From the NCBI RefSeq assembly GCF_000766865.1, contig NZ_JNFA01000011.1:248001-312000 (forward strand): a stretch of DNA of 64,000 nucleotides, given 5' to 3'. Position 1 is the stretch's first letter, and every line of letters begins with the position of its first letter. Position numbers and translations under genes: made by a program. Positions 25,878-35,271 of this stretch are shown in pieces. The notes beneath the pieces were generated by a model. The model saw nothing but the letters and a program-made list of their open reading frames with translations, made no database searches and was not told the DNA's origin. Source of the stretch: Listeria booriae (GTDB lineage: Bacteria > Bacillota > Bacilli > Lactobacillales > Listeriaceae).

Positions 25878-25887
25878 TAATCTTCCT

Positions 25888-27249
25888 CTAAGCTCCCGAG
25901 GGAACTTGCATATCGTCATACCTGACTTCTAGGTTAACGAATTTATTGTATTCTTTCACAAACGCCAACTGAACTGTTCCAACTGGGCCATTCCGTTGTT
26001 TTGCAATGATAATTTCGATGGTGCCGTCATTCTCACTTTCATGATCGTAGTAATCATCACGGTATAAGAACGCGACGATATCGGCATCTTGCTCGATGGA
26101 ACCTGATTCACGAATATCCGACATCATTGGGCGCTTATCTTGGCGGGACTCTACGCTACGAGATAGCTGTGACAGGGCAATGACTGGGATTTTCAATTCC
26201 CGCGCTAAGGCTTTTAGGGAACGTGAAATTTCCGATACTTCTTGTTGACGGTTTTCGCCGCCACGGCCACTTCCTGCGATGAGCTGCAAATAGTCAATTA
26301 CAATCATGCCAAGTCCTGCTTCTTGTTGCAAGCGACGACATTTCGAACGGATTTCATTGACGCGCACGCCTGGTGAGTCATCAATGTAAATGCCTGAATT
26401 CGATAAAGTCCCCATCGCGATGGTAAGTTTTTGCCAATCGTCGGCGGTTAAAGAACCTGTACGCAGATTTTGCGCATTGATATTGCCTTCTGCACAGAGC
26501 ATCCGCATGACCAGCTGCTCGGCGCCCATTTCGAGACTGAAAATCGCGACGTTCTCATCTGTTTTTGTAGCAACGTTCTGCGCGATATTAAGTGCGAAGG
26601 CGGTTTTACCTACGGAAGGACGGGCGGCCACGATAATTAAATCATTGCGCTGAAAACCTGCCGTCATATGATCGAGCGCGCTAAATCCACTCGGAATCCC
26701 TGTAATATCCCCTTTTCGATTATGCAAAATTTCAATGTCATCGTACGTTTTTACGAGAACATCTTTAATGTTTTTAAAAGCTCCGACGTTTTTGCGTGAG
26801 GAAACTTCGAGGATGTTCTTCTCGGCTTCGTCCATCAGCAGTTCGACTTCATCTTCACGGGCATAGCTGTCTGTTGCAATCTGTGTCGCCGTACGAATCA
26901 AGCGACGTAGCAAGGCTTTGTCTTCTACGATATGGGCATAATATTCCAAGTTCGCCGCAGTTGGTACCGCGCCTGATAGCTCCGTCAAATATGGCAATCC
27001 ACCAACGTCCTCAATCTTGCCAGTAGAGGCTAACGCTTCATAGATTGTCACGACATCGACCGCTTTGCCTTGGTCACTCAATTCCAACATCGCTTCAAAA
27101 ATCAGCTGATGCGCCTGACGATAAAAGTCATCGGGCATTAATATTTCAGAGGCCGTAATCAGCGCTTCTGGTTGCAGAAAAACCGCACCTAAAACGGCTT
27201 GTTCAGCCTCGACATTTTGAGGTGGTGTTCGATCTTGTATGTTATCCAC
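25888..27249 (-). CDS. dnaB: Replicative DNA helicase
   Basis: The 453-residue protein has the N-terminal primase-interacting domain (PPQNVEAEQAVLGAVFLQPEAL) and the RecA-like motor with Walker A AARPSVGKTAFALN (about 211-224). The motif IVIDYLQLI and SEISRSLKALARELKIPVIALSQLSR follow. It forms the hexameric ring that unwinds the replication fork. The start is GTG at 27249 with AAGGAGG 8 bases upstream; an in-frame stop lies just beyond. It is co-directional with rplI and gdpP, the order conserved in Bacillus and Listeria. Confidence 0.98.
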   Translation of the reverse strand: MDNIQDRTPPQNVEAEQAVLGAVFLQPEALITASEILMPDDFYRQAHQLIFEAMLELSDQGKAVDVVTIYEALASTGKIEDVGGLPYLTELSGAVPTAANLEYYAHIVEDKALLRRLIRTATQIATDSYAREDEVELLMDEAEKNILEVSSRKNVGAFKNIKDVLVKTYDDIEILHNRKGDITGIPSGFSALDHMTAGFQRNDLIIVAARPSVGKTAFALNIAQNVATKTDENVAIFSLEMGAEQLVMRMLCAEGNINAQNLRTGSLTADDWQKLTIAMGTLSNSGIYIDDSPGVRVNEIRSKCRRLQQEAGLGMIVIDYLQLIAGSGRGGENRQQEVSEISRSLKALARELKIPVIALSQLSRSVESRQDKRPMMSDIRESGSIEQDADIVAFLYRDDYYDHESENDGTIEIIIAKQRNGPVGTVQLAFVKEYNKFVNLEVRYDDMQVPSGA

Positions 27250-27305
27250 TCACTTGGCCTCCTTCCAACGTATTGCTTGAAAATAGTATTTTCATCGCGT
27301 TTGAT

Positions 27306-27752
27306 TTATTCTTCGCTAACATGAACGTCCAAAGTTGCGACTACGTCATGGTGTAGTTTTACTGGAACTTTTGTATGTCCGAGTGTACGAATCGCTTCTG
27401 GAAGATCGATTTTGCGTTTATCTACTTTGATTTTGTGGTCTTTCTCTAGGGCTTGGGCGATTTGTTTAGATGTTACGGAACCGAAAAGACGGCCGCCTTC
27501 ACCTGATTTTGTTTTTAATTCGATCGTTAGTTTCTCGACTGTTTCTTTTAACGCTTTGGCATCTGCTAGTTCTTGCGCTGCTTCTTTAGCTGATTTTTTC
27601 TTTTGACCTTCTAGGGCGCTGATATTGCTGTTTGTTGCTGGTGTTGCATAGCCATTTTTGATTAGGAAGTTTTGCGCGTAGCCGTCTGCCACGTCTTTAA
27701 CCTCACCTTTTTTACCTTTGCCTTTTACGTCTTTTAAAAATATAACTTTCAT
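27306..27752 (-). CDS. rplI: 50S ribosomal protein L9
   Basis: The 148-residue protein starts [30 protein letters not shown], the invariant L9 N-terminal domain with the GYA-NFL signature. A long connecting helix (about 40-75) and the C-terminal domain ending [21 protein letters not shown] follow. I placed the start at 27752 behind GGGAGA. It begins 1 base after the gdpP stop, so it is translated from the gdpP message. Confidence 0.98.
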   Translation of the reverse strand: MKVIFLKDVKGKGKKGEVKDVADGYAQNFLIKNGYATPATNSNISALEGQKKKSAKEAAQELADAKALKETVEKLTIELKTKSGEGGRLFGSVTSKQIAQALEKDHKIKVDKRKIDLPEAIRTLGHTKVPVKLHHDVVATLDVHVSEE

Positions 27753-27753
27753 C

Positions 27754-29730
27754 TTAGTTTTCTCCCTTCCAATAAGCATCGATGGCTTCTAAAAGTTGCC
27801 GTTTTGCTTCTACTATTGTGATATTTTTAAGCTGAGTTGCCGCGTTGGATAAATGTCCGCCGCCGCCCAGTTTCTCCATAATAACTTGCACATTGATTTC
27901 GCCTAGTGAGCGGGCGCTAATGCCAATCATTTTATCGGGACGTAGCGTGATGACGAACGATGCCTGAACGCTTTCCATGGATAACATCGTGTCAGCTGCT
28001 TGTGCCGCAATAACGGTGCCAAAAACTTCATCTTCACGCCCAATCGCAATCGCCATACCATCGTGATACACCTCAAGTGATTCGACCAAGCGACTCCGCT
28101 GTCTGAACGTCTCAATATCTTCTTTTAGAAATTGTTGTACGAGAACGGTATCAGCGCCAAGTGAGCGTAAATAACTCGCCGCATCAAAGGTACGCGATCC
28201 GGTGCGCAACGTAAAGTTCTTCGTATCGACGACAATCCCCGAAAGAAGCGCCGTAGCCTCGATTTTGCCGACTTTTTCAGTGGCTGGTTGGTATTCGAAA
28301 AGTTCGGTTACTAGTTCCGCCGTTGAAGAAGCGTATGGCTCGATGTAGACAAGTACAGGGTTCTCGACGAATTCTTCAGAACGACGATGGTGATCGACAA
28401 CAACGACGTGTGCCGCAGTGTCTAGTAGTTCTTTATTAATAACCATCGACGGCTTGTGCGTATCCACTACGACGAGCAGACTTTTGTCGGTAATCATGTC
28501 GAGCGCTGCTTGTGGCGTAATAATATTGCGTATAACATCGGGATATTTCTCGATTTCACGCATTAAACGCTGCACATCCGGACTCATTTTACCAGGTTCG
28601 ACGATTACAAAACCTTGACGTTCGTTCATTTCTGCGACTTTCATCACGCCGAGACTGGAACCGACGACATCCATATCTGGATAGCGATGCCCCATAACAA
28701 AGACTTGATCGCTTTGCGTAATGAGCTCTTGCAATGCCTGCGAGATAACCCGTGCGCGAACCCGTGTCCTTTTTTCCATCGGATTTGTTTTACCGCCGTA
28801 AAAACGGACTTGACCTTCTGGTTGTTTGATTACGACCTGATCCCCGCCACGACCGAGCGCCAAATCAAGCCCTGACTGCGCTAAATCAGCAAGTTCAATC
28901 AAATCTTCTTCATTGTACCCAATCCCAATGCTGAGCGTGAGTGGGATATTTTGCTTGGACGTCCGCTCCCTAATCCGATCAAGAATCTGGAACTTCTCTT
29001 CTTCTAGCTGTGCCAACTGCGCCTCTGTCAAAAAGGCCATAAACCGATCTGAGGAAATCCGCTTCAAATAAATACGGTGCTCCTTCGCCCAGTTCGTTAG
29101 CATTGACGTCACGAGATTGTTGAGCGCACTGCGACGACGGTCATCCATGCCTTGCGTCCACTCATCATAATTATCAAGAAAAATAATCGCAAAAACCGAT
29201 TTATCCGCTTGATATCGTTTGTTTAAATCATAATATTCCGTTCTATCATACAAATAAATAATCCGTTCCTGCCGTTTAACAATCGTATCGAATCGGTGCT
29301 CCCGCCATGCAATCGACTGGATTCCTTGATCCTCTTCACCACGAATCACCGCCAAGAATTCCGGTCCGACATCGGCAAGTGACGACCCTAAAATCTCATC
29401 ATCCTGCCCAAAATATTTTGCCATGAATGGGTTAAACCACTCAATATTATAATCTTCATCATATAATAAAATCCCCATCGGCATTTCAACGAGCGCTTCA
29501 CCTTCGCTCCGCTTAATCCGATACGATAGATTCGAAATATACTGCTGGACTTCTTTCGTCATCCAACTCTCCATGAATAACAGCAAAATAACGAGTGACA
29601 TTACAGCAACAAATAAAAGTACTGCCAACCACCACTTGTAGTAAAAAGTGACAACTGTCAGGACAAGTACGACTGCGATTAGCCCATACAACGGATATTT
29701 TAGCATTCTCTTCCGAAAAAAGCCTGACAT
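27754..29730 (-). CDS. gdpP: Cyclic di-AMP phosphodiesterase GdpP (YybT)
   Basis: The 658-residue membrane enzyme has two N-terminal helices (about 11-30 and 34-52), a PAS domain (about 80-140) and a degenerate GGDEF domain (about 170-300). A DHH-DHHA1 catalytic part follows, with [25 protein letters not shown] and a C-terminal [11 protein letters not shown]. It degrades c-di-AMP to pApA and so controls osmotic and cell-wall balance. Arrangement and length match B. subtilis and Listeria GdpP. Confidence 0.97.
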   Translation of the reverse strand: MSGFFRKRMLKYPLYGLIAVVLVLTVVTFYYKWWLAVLLFVAVMSLVILLLFMESWMTKEVQQYISNLSYRIKRSEGEALVEMPMGILLYDEDYNIEWFNPFMAKYFGQDDEILGSSLADVGPEFLAVIRGEEDQGIQSIAWREHRFDTIVKRQERIIYLYDRTEYYDLNKRYQADKSVFAIIFLDNYDEWTQGMDDRRRSALNNLVTSMLTNWAKEHRIYLKRISSDRFMAFLTEAQLAQLEEEKFQILDRIRERTSKQNIPLTLSIGIGYNEEDLIELADLAQSGLDLALGRGGDQVVIKQPEGQVRFYGGKTNPMEKRTRVRARVISQALQELITQSDQVFVMGHRYPDMDVVGSSLGVMKVAEMNERQGFVIVEPGKMSPDVQRLMREIEKYPDVIRNIITPQAALDMITDKSLLVVVDTHKPSMVINKELLDTAAHVVVVDHHRRSEEFVENPVLVYIEPYASSTAELVTELFEYQPATEKVGKIEATALLSGIVVDTKNFTLRTGSRTFDAASYLRSLGADTVLVQQFLKEDIETFRQRSRLVESLEVYHDGMAIAIGREDEVFGTVIAAQAADTMLSMESVQASFVITLRPDKMIGISARSLGEINVQVIMEKLGGGGHLSNAATQLKNITIVEAKRQLLEAIDAYWKGEN

Positions 29731-29935
29731 CTATTGAAGCCCCCTTGCTTTCTTAGTTTAATTGGAATTGCTAGATTTTGACCCCTTCATTTGGATATTT
29801 CGTGTTATGTAGTCTATGTCTTACGTGCTTTAAGCATCCCTATTCCCCGTTTGGATAAGAATACTATAATCATACCATAAATCAAGATTTGAATGTTACT
29901 ATGAAGCAAAAATGTAACAATAGGTATTGCTAATG

Positions 29936-29987
29936 AAAAAAATCGCGCTTCGTAATTTAGAGTCATCTCTAAGCACAAAACGCGATT
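29936..29987 (-). terminator. Terminator of tRNA-Asp
   Basis: Minus-strand AATCGCG (29981-29987) pairs with CGCGATT (29941-29947) around an inner CTTAGAG/CTCTAAA stem. TTTTT follows. It starts 9 bases after the tRNA. Confidence 0.85.
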
Positions 29988-29996
29988 CTTATTTGA

Positions 29997-30069
29997 CGGT
30001 CCCGACGGGATTTGAACCCGCGATCTCCTGCGTGACAGGCAGGCATGTTAACCCCTACACCACGGAACC
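29997..30069 (-). tRNA. tRNA-Asp (anticodon GTC)
   Basis: The 73-base cloverleaf has acceptor GGTTCCG/CGGGACC (with one T-G pair) and anticodon arm CCTGC-CTGTCAC-GCAGG with anticodon GTC. The T arm is CGGGTTCGAATCCCG and the discriminator base is G. CCA is not encoded, which is less usual among Bacillales tRNAs. It is a lone gene between gdpP and gadB. Confidence 0.95.
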
Positions 30070-30100
30070 TTTTTTGCTGCACCATTTTTGGCACTTCCTT

Positions 30101-30129
30101 ATTAAATCATTTTTCAGCCCTGGCGTCAA
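30101..30129 (-). promoter_or_regulatory. Promoter of tRNA-Asp
   Basis: Minus-strand TTGACG (30124-30129) and TTTAAT (30101-30106) are 17 bases apart and lie about 35 bases before the tRNA. Confidence 0.6.
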
Positions 30130-30192
30130 GCCTTTTTCAGAAGTTTATTCGAAAAACAGTTTGAAACAAAACAAATTTTCACGCAAAATATG

Positions 30193-30232
30193 TAGGAAAC
30201 CACGAGCCCCCTTTTTGGGTGAGACGTGTTTC
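30193..30232. repeat. Short hairpin between tRNA-Asp and the long hairpin
   Basis: GGAAACCACG and CGTGTTTCC form a stem with an inner CCC/GGG pair and no strong T run. Its role is unclear. Confidence 0.45.
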
Positions 30233-30243
30233 CTGCTATTCAC

Positions 30244-30364
30244 AAATCGAGCGAAAGCGTTTGTATTCAGGGGATTTGGTGGAAGCCGGAAGCGGAGCAT
30301 ACTCGTGTATGTGAGAACCGGAAGTCCGCCAAATCCCCTGAATGCGAGCGCTTGTCGCCGATTT
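30244..30364. repeat. Long intergenic hairpin, element 2
   Basis: A 121-base imperfect inverted repeat begins 20 bases past the gadB stop. Its outer arms are AAATCG/CGATTT, and a 15-base perfect inner stem is ATTCAGGGGATTTGG (30265-30279) with its complement at 30329-30343. Its centre (30286-30323) matches the centre of element 1 at 4175-4211 closely (pattern GAAGCRGAGCRTAC, then GTAYGTGAGNANCGGAA). The stem sequences otherwise differ. Confidence 0.85.
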
Positions 30365-30383
30365 ATTTAGGTTATCCATCGAA

Positions 30384-31790
30384 TTAGTGTGTGAAACCGT
30401 GGGATGTTTTTGGGTGATTGTTTGCGTTTGGGATGATATGTGATTTGTTTAGTTTTTCGATGGAGGCTTTGAGGTCGCGTACGAATAATAGGGCTGAATC
30501 GTAGCTGAAATCGCCTTTGATTACTGCGCGTAAAACGACCATTTCTTCTAAGTCCGCAGGCATTGGATAAGCAGGGACTTGCCAGCCGCGCATGCGTAGG
30601 AAATCGGATAGGTCGTATAAATCCCATGCTACACCTGGGTCTTCTTTTAATGTCCATGCGATGACCGGTAGTTGGTCTGCGCCATTGATGACTTCGAACA
30701 GGTCCAGTTTTTCGATTTCTTTGGTGATGTATTTGGCTGCTTTTTGCGTGCGGGCGTGCACTTGGCGGAAGCCTTCGAAACCGAGGCGCAGGAATAGGTA
30801 ATATTGTGCGACGATGAGACTGGCTGGACGGGAAAAATTAATAGCCATCGTTGGCATGTCACCGCCGAGATAACTTACTTTGAAAATCAGTTCTTCGGGA
30901 AGCCATGTTTTGTCTTTCCACAAAACCCAACCGACACCTGGATAAACTAGTCCGTATTTGTGACCTGATGTGTTGATTGATTTGACGTTATCGAGACGAA
31001 AATCCCATTCTAAATCGGGTTCCATAAATGGTGTGTATAAGCCGCCTGACGCTGCGTCCACATGAATGTAGACTTTTACCTTACTTGTTTCGTTATAGGT
31101 CGTAATCGCCGCGTCCAGCGCTTTAATGTCATCATAGCGACCTGTGTACGTCAAGCCCATGATACCAACGACGCAAATCGTGTAGTCATCGATTAACTCA
31201 ATCGCTTTTTCTGGGTCGAGCGCAAGGCATTCTTTCGTAACAGGAACTTCGCGTAATTCCACGTCCCAATACACGCCGAATTTCTCCCAAACGACTTGAT
31301 ACGCTGAAGAAATAACCAAATTTGGCCGTTTACTCATGTCTAAGCCTAATTCGCGTGCTTGTTTCTTCCACCGGAAAAGTGCCGCCATTCCGCCTAACAT
31401 ACAAGCTTCGGAAGAGCCGACCGTCGATGTCCCAATGAATTCATCGCGTTGATCAGCGTGCCATAAGTTCGCAATAATGTTGACACAACGCTCTTCAATT
31501 TCTGCCGTTTGCGGATATTCTGATTTGTCGACCGCATTTTTATCTAGCGTATTCATAATCAATTGCTGCGCTTCTGGCTCCATCCATGTTTGAACAAATG
31601 TCGCTAAGTTCTGACGCGCACTGCCTTCATCACGCAGTTCATCCATAATAAAATCGTACGCAGCACCGGCTGGCATTGTATCTTTTGGAATTTCATATCG
31701 TGGCAATGGCTGCTCTGATAAACCTTTTCCGTAAAATAGTTGTATTTCGTCGTGTTCTGAATCGCTTTTATTTCCACCGAGTAATGCCAT
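30384..31790 (-). CDS. gadB: Glutamate decarboxylase
   Basis: The 468-residue PLP enzyme has STVGSSEACMLGGMA and HVDAASGGLYTPF, which hold the cofactor. The Schiff-base Lys lies in SINTSGHKYGLVYPG. It converts glutamate to GABA, using up a cytoplasmic proton, and usually works with a glutamate/GABA antiporter for acid resistance. The C-terminus TSHGFTH keeps the His residues typical of the pH-responsive tail. Ribosome site AAAAGGAGATG. The upstream gene encodes a membrane transporter but not a typical GadC. A long hairpin follows the stop. Confidence 0.96.
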   Translation of the reverse strand: MALLGGNKSDSEHDEIQLFYGKGLSEQPLPRYEIPKDTMPAGAAYDFIMDELRDEGSARQNLATFVQTWMEPEAQQLIMNTLDKNAVDKSEYPQTAEIEERCVNIIANLWHADQRDEFIGTSTVGSSEACMLGGMAALFRWKKQARELGLDMSKRPNLVISSAYQVVWEKFGVYWDVELREVPVTKECLALDPEKAIELIDDYTICVVGIMGLTYTGRYDDIKALDAAITTYNETSKVKVYIHVDAASGGLYTPFMEPDLEWDFRLDNVKSINTSGHKYGLVYPGVGWVLWKDKTWLPEELIFKVSYLGGDMPTMAINFSRPASLIVAQYYLFLRLGFEGFRQVHARTQKAAKYITKEIEKLDLFEVINGADQLPVIAWTLKEDPGVAWDLYDLSDFLRMRGWQVPAYPMPADLEEMVVLRAVIKGDFSYDSALLFVRDLKASIEKLNKSHIIPNANNHPKTSHGFTH

Positions 31791-31827
31791 AGTGAGTCAT
31801 CTCCTTTTTATAGTCCTCTTCACTACC

Positions 31828-31853
31828 ATAACCTATTTTACTTACACACAAAC
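31828..31853 (-). promoter_or_regulatory. Possible sigma-B promoter of gadB
   Basis: Minus-strand GTTTGT (31848-31853), 14 bases, then GGTTAT (31828-31833) resembles the general-stress sigma-B pattern GTTT-N13-15-GGGWWT with a mismatch in the -10. Listeria gad genes are known to be sigma-B dependent. Confidence 0.35.
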
Positions 31854-31872
31854 TTATTTGTAAAGTCATCAA

Positions 31873-31912
31873 CAAAAAGAAACTCCAGCTGCCATATGAC
31901 AACCAGAGTCTC
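31873..31912 (-). terminator. Terminator upstream of gadB
   Basis: A nearly loop-free palindrome centred on CATATG whose only mismatches are G-U pairs in RNA, followed by TTTTTG on the minus strand. It begins 5 bases past the stop of the transporter gene, so gadB is a separate unit. Confidence 0.8.
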
Positions 31913-31917
31913 CTCCT

Positions 31918-33084
31918 TTAATGTATAAATTCCGCCAAAATACTCGTAATCACAACCGAAGTAATCGTCACTGTCGAAAAACCAGCAATAATCATCTTCG
32001 GCAAAATTTGGCCTTCAATTGCCGCGACTTCTTGTTCGTTTTCACCAACACTTCTCGCGGCCTCCTGACTCAAAATCATCGTTCCTGGGAACCCATATAG
32101 CGTCGTGAGGCCAATCGCAATCGACATTGGAATACTGTAACCAAGAATTTTTCCCATCACTCCGGAGAAAACAACACTTCCTGACACACCAACTGCAAAC
32201 GCAATGCAAAGCGGTCCAACAAGCGCAATTAAATCATCCACCGAAGACGTGGCAAGCGGTCCAAAAATAATAATTAAAATAGCTAACATCATCAACCCGT
32301 AGGCATCAATACCACTTAAAATATTCGGTTTCAAAACACCAAACGCGCGAAGTAAAATACCGAGTAACAAGGCAACAACGAACTTGTTTAGCACGCCATC
32401 CGTAATGTTATTCACGTACGCCGCAACCATAACGACCACACCAACTACGAACAGCGTTCCTGCCGTTGTTTGCAACGCTTTTGGCAAAATGGTCTTTGGC
32501 TCTGCTTCGTGATGTTCTTCTGGTTTCTCTACTTTTAGCGTTCCTGCGCGATATTCCCCTTTTAACCGTGTCGCTTCTTTTCGCAAAATAAGAGAAGTTA
32601 GCGGGAAACCAATCAACCCTTGGAAAGCCGCAATTAAAACTGGGAAAACGGCAACCATGACCAACCCTGATGCCAGCGCTGCGTCCTGAACGATGATGAC
32701 GGAAATAGTTCCACCACTAACCGCTCCAATCGCGCCGATAACGTAATTTTGATCTAAGAAAAGCGAACCGATAAGGAACATAAACGCGGCGATACCAACC
32801 ACTGCCGCAACACCGATAACAACGGTTTTCCATTGTTTTTTCAATTCGTCAATACTAATCATCGTCCCAATATGAACAATGATGAAGCCAACAACCGTCT
32901 GACCTAGCGCCAACAAAGAAGAACTCGTCAACAGGTCTTCTGGAAATACATTCGTTTTAAAGCCAACCAAGAAAATAATAGACGCCACAAGTAGCGATGA
33001 AACTAATGATTTCGTCTTTTTCGCCACAAAATCACTGACTGCCCAAATAAGCATAATAATCGTAAAAGCTGTAACTGGATTCAT
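31918..33084 (-). CDS. Multispanning membrane transporter of uncertain specificity
   Basis: The 388-residue protein has about 10-11 hydrophobic segments arranged as two similar halves with a hydrophilic linker (LRKEATRLKGEYRAGTLKVEKPEEHHEAEPK, about residues 167-197). GAVSGGTISVIIVQDAA and YGFPGTMILSQEA look like re-entrant, Gly-rich loops. Layout resembles sodium-coupled carboxylate symporters such as GltS, but I do not recognise the family from sequence. It is the last gene of an operon with a YitT protein and a peptidase, and sits beside glutamate decarboxylase. A link to glutamate or amino-acid transport is plausible but unproven. Confidence 0.65.
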   Translation of the reverse strand: MNPVTAFTIIMLIWAVSDFVAKKTKSLVSSLLVASIIFLVGFKTNVFPEDLLTSSSLLALGQTVVGFIIVHIGTMISIDELKKQWKTVVIGVAAVVGIAAFMFLIGSLFLDQNYVIGAIGAVSGGTISVIIVQDAALASGLVMVAVFPVLIAAFQGLIGFPLTSLILRKEATRLKGEYRAGTLKVEKPEEHHEAEPKTILPKALQTTAGTLFVVGVVVMVAAYVNNITDGVLNKFVVALLLGILLRAFGVLKPNILSGIDAYGLMMLAILIIIFGPLATSSVDDLIALVGPLCIAFAVGVSGSVVFSGVMGKILGYSIPMSIAIGLTTLYGFPGTMILSQEAARSVGENEQEVAAIEGQILPKMIIAGFSTVTITSVVITSILAEFIH

Positions 33085-33117
33085 ATAAATCCCCCCATTT
33101 TGTTAAGCCTGTTGTTT

Positions 33118-33957
33118 TTATTCAATTGTATGATAACTAAAACCTAAACCGTGCACTTCCGAAACCGAGTAGGCGATGACGAAAGAATGCTTATCATAGG
33201 AATTAATCATCTTCAACACCGCAGGATATTCCCGGCTCTCCAGAATAACCATCAGCATCGATTTTTCACTGCCTGTATAACCGCCCGATACTGCAAAAAC
33301 AGTAACGCCGCGTCCCATTTCTTCTAGTAAACCTGCTTTGATTTCTTCCATTTTTTCGTCGCTCATAATCATCACGGCTTTGCGTTTTTTGAGTCCTGTT
33401 TCTAAATAATTCATAATGATTGCAACTAAAATAAGTGAGAGAATCGCGAATAGAAATTCTTCTACACCAAACACGAAAATATTGAAAACAACAATAATCG
33501 TGTCTACTAAAAACAAGCCAAGTGACGTGTTCAAATGGAAATACTTATGCAAAATCAGTGGTGGAATCGTTGTCCCGCCACTTGAAGCACCAATGCGATA
33601 CAGAATTGCCACACCAATCGCAAAAATCATACTTCCAAAAATAACTGACAATAATCGATCTTGCGCAAGCATCACTTCTGGAATAAGCGCAAGCGACAAT
33701 GGCAATAGTAAACTTCCCAAGAACGACCGTAAAAATACCGCGCGTCCAAGAAAAACAAAGGCTAATACGAGCATCAAAATATTCAAAACCAATACTGTCA
33801 AAGCACGGTTAATTCCAAATGCCTGCTCCACTAAAATCCCAATCCCACTAACACCGCCTGCTGCAATGTGATGTGGGCCTAAGAACAAGTTAATACTTGC
33901 CCCGATAAGCGCGATGGAAACTGCTACGAGTCCGAATTGTTTCGCTAAATCTTTCAT
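33118..33957 (-). CDS. YitT-family membrane protein with DUF2179 domain
   Basis: The 279-residue protein has an N-terminal membrane part of about five helices with LGPHHIAAGGVSGIGI and IGASSGGTTIPPLI, typical of YitT. A cytoplasmic C-terminal DUF2179 domain (about 200-279) includes GRGVTVFAVSGGYTGSEKSMLM and ends HGLGFSYHTIE. Its function is unknown; a transporter or metabolite-regulated role has been suggested. It lies 33 bases before the transporter gene and 65 bases after the peptidase gene. Confidence 0.88.
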   Translation of the reverse strand: MKDLAKQFGLVAVSIALIGASINLFLGPHHIAAGGVSGIGILVEQAFGINRALTVLVLNILMLVLAFVFLGRAVFLRSFLGSLLLPLSLALIPEVMLAQDRLLSVIFGSMIFAIGVAILYRIGASSGGTTIPPLILHKYFHLNTSLGLFLVDTIIVVFNIFVFGVEEFLFAILSLILVAIIMNYLETGLKKRKAVMIMSDEKMEEIKAGLLEEMGRGVTVFAVSGGYTGSEKSMLMVILESREYPAVLKMINSYDKHSFVIAYSVSEVHGLGFSYHTIE

Positions 33958-34022
33958 TTAAACACCTTCTATCCTAATTTGTCTTATCAATCTGTCGACT
34001 TGCGAAGGGTTCATCTCCACTT

Positions 34023-35147
34023 TTAATCCGCTGTTGTTCCGACTTGTTTCACGATTTCATATGCTAATTCCGCGCCTTTTTCGAGTTCGTGAATCGGAAT
34101 GTACTCGTGAACCGTGTGGATTTTTTCATAGCCGATTGATAAGTTGGTTGTTTCTTTTCCTTGTTCGTTGAAAATGCTAGCATCACTACCGCCACCGCTC
34201 ACTTCATGATTTGCTTTGAGGCCGATTGCTGCCAACGCTTTTGTTGCTATTTGTACGACATGCGTCTCGTCATTAAATCGGAAGCCACCGTACATTTTGT
34301 CTACTTTTATTGTTATCGCCCCACCCATTTCTGCTGTTGTTTTTTCGAATAATTCTTTCATATGTTTGATTTGTGCCTCGTATGATTCACTCGAAATAGA
34401 TCTTACTTCCGCACGCATTCTGACGTTTTCCATGACGATATTTGTTGCGGTTCCGCCTTCAATTATACCAATATTTGCTGTCGTTTCAAAATCAATACGT
34501 CCTAATTTCATCTGCGAAATCGCTTTTGCGGCAATCTCCAGTGCTGAAATCCCTTTCTCTGGCTCAATTCCTGCGTGTGCTGCGGCGCCATGAATATTTA
34601 TTTCCAATCCCGCATGCGTCGGACTACCAACCGTGATACTTCCGACTGGACCACCTGTATCTAAAACAAAACCGTAATCTGCTTGCATCAAACTCATATC
34701 AAAAGCTTTGATACCAATCAGTCCGCTTTCTTCTCCAACTGAAATGACAAATTCGAGCGTGCCATGCGGGGTATTTTGTTCTTTTACTTGCTGAATCGTT
34801 TCTATCATAATCGCGATGCCGGCTTTGTCGTCCGCCGCCAGAATCGTTGTTCCATCTGAATAAATCACGTCATCCTTAATCTGCGGCTTAATGCCCACAC
34901 CCGGTGTAACCGTATCCATATGACATGAAAAGAAAATCGCGTCTGCATTCGTCGTAGCCGGTAAACGGCACAATAAATTGTTAGCACCAAATCCTGTCTT
35001 TGCCATCGAATCATCTTCTAATACCTCAAGCCCCAATGCCTTAAAACGTGCTATTAAATACGCTTGAAAATGCCCTTCATGCTTTGTTTCCGAATCAATT
35101 TGAACAAGCTCCATAAATGTTTCCACTAATCTTTCGCGGTTTATCAT
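34023..35147 (-). CDS. M20-family peptidase, PepT-like (YqjE type)
   Basis: The 374-residue cytosolic metallopeptidase has zinc residues in FFSCHMDTV and ILAADDKAGIA. The catalytic Glu lies in VISVGEESGLIG, the dimerisation domain has GAAAHAGIEPEKG, and a late SGGGSDASIFN is present. It probably trims tripeptides or removes acyl groups. It is the first gene of an operon with YitT and the transporter, which suggests peptide or amino-acid turnover coupled to transport. Ribosome site GAGGGGGAA. Confidence 0.88.
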   Translation of the reverse strand: MINRERLVETFMELVQIDSETKHEGHFQAYLIARFKALGLEVLEDDSMAKTGFGANNLLCRLPATTNADAIFFSCHMDTVTPGVGIKPQIKDDVIYSDGTTILAADDKAGIAIMIETIQQVKEQNTPHGTLEFVISVGEESGLIGIKAFDMSLMQADYGFVLDTGGPVGSITVGSPTHAGLEINIHGAAAHAGIEPEKGISALEIAAKAISQMKLGRIDFETTANIGIIEGGTATNIVMENVRMRAEVRSISSESYEAQIKHMKELFEKTTAEMGGAITIKVDKMYGGFRFNDETHVVQIATKALAAIGLKANHEVSGGGSDASIFNEQGKETTNLSIGYEKIHTVHEYIPIHELEKGAELAYEIVKQVGTTAD

Positions 35148-35229
35148 TTGTCTATTCCCCCTCGTCTTGTCTGCTAGATGATGTTACAACGCTTTCTCCA
35201 AATTTTTCCCGTGAATCGCCAACTCCAAA

Positions 35230-35270
35230 CATAATAAAACTAGCCCTGTGAAAGACTAGTTTTTATTATG
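35230..35270 (-). terminator. Terminator of the LPXTG phosphatase gene
   Basis: CATAATAAAACTAG pairs with CTAGTTTTTATTATG around a short loop and directly follows the stop. Confidence 0.8.
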
Positions 35271-35271
35271 C

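Noticed and set aside
4132-30364. The two long hairpins as insertion-sequence or MITE copies
   Set aside because: The arms differ between copies and no target-site duplications flank them.
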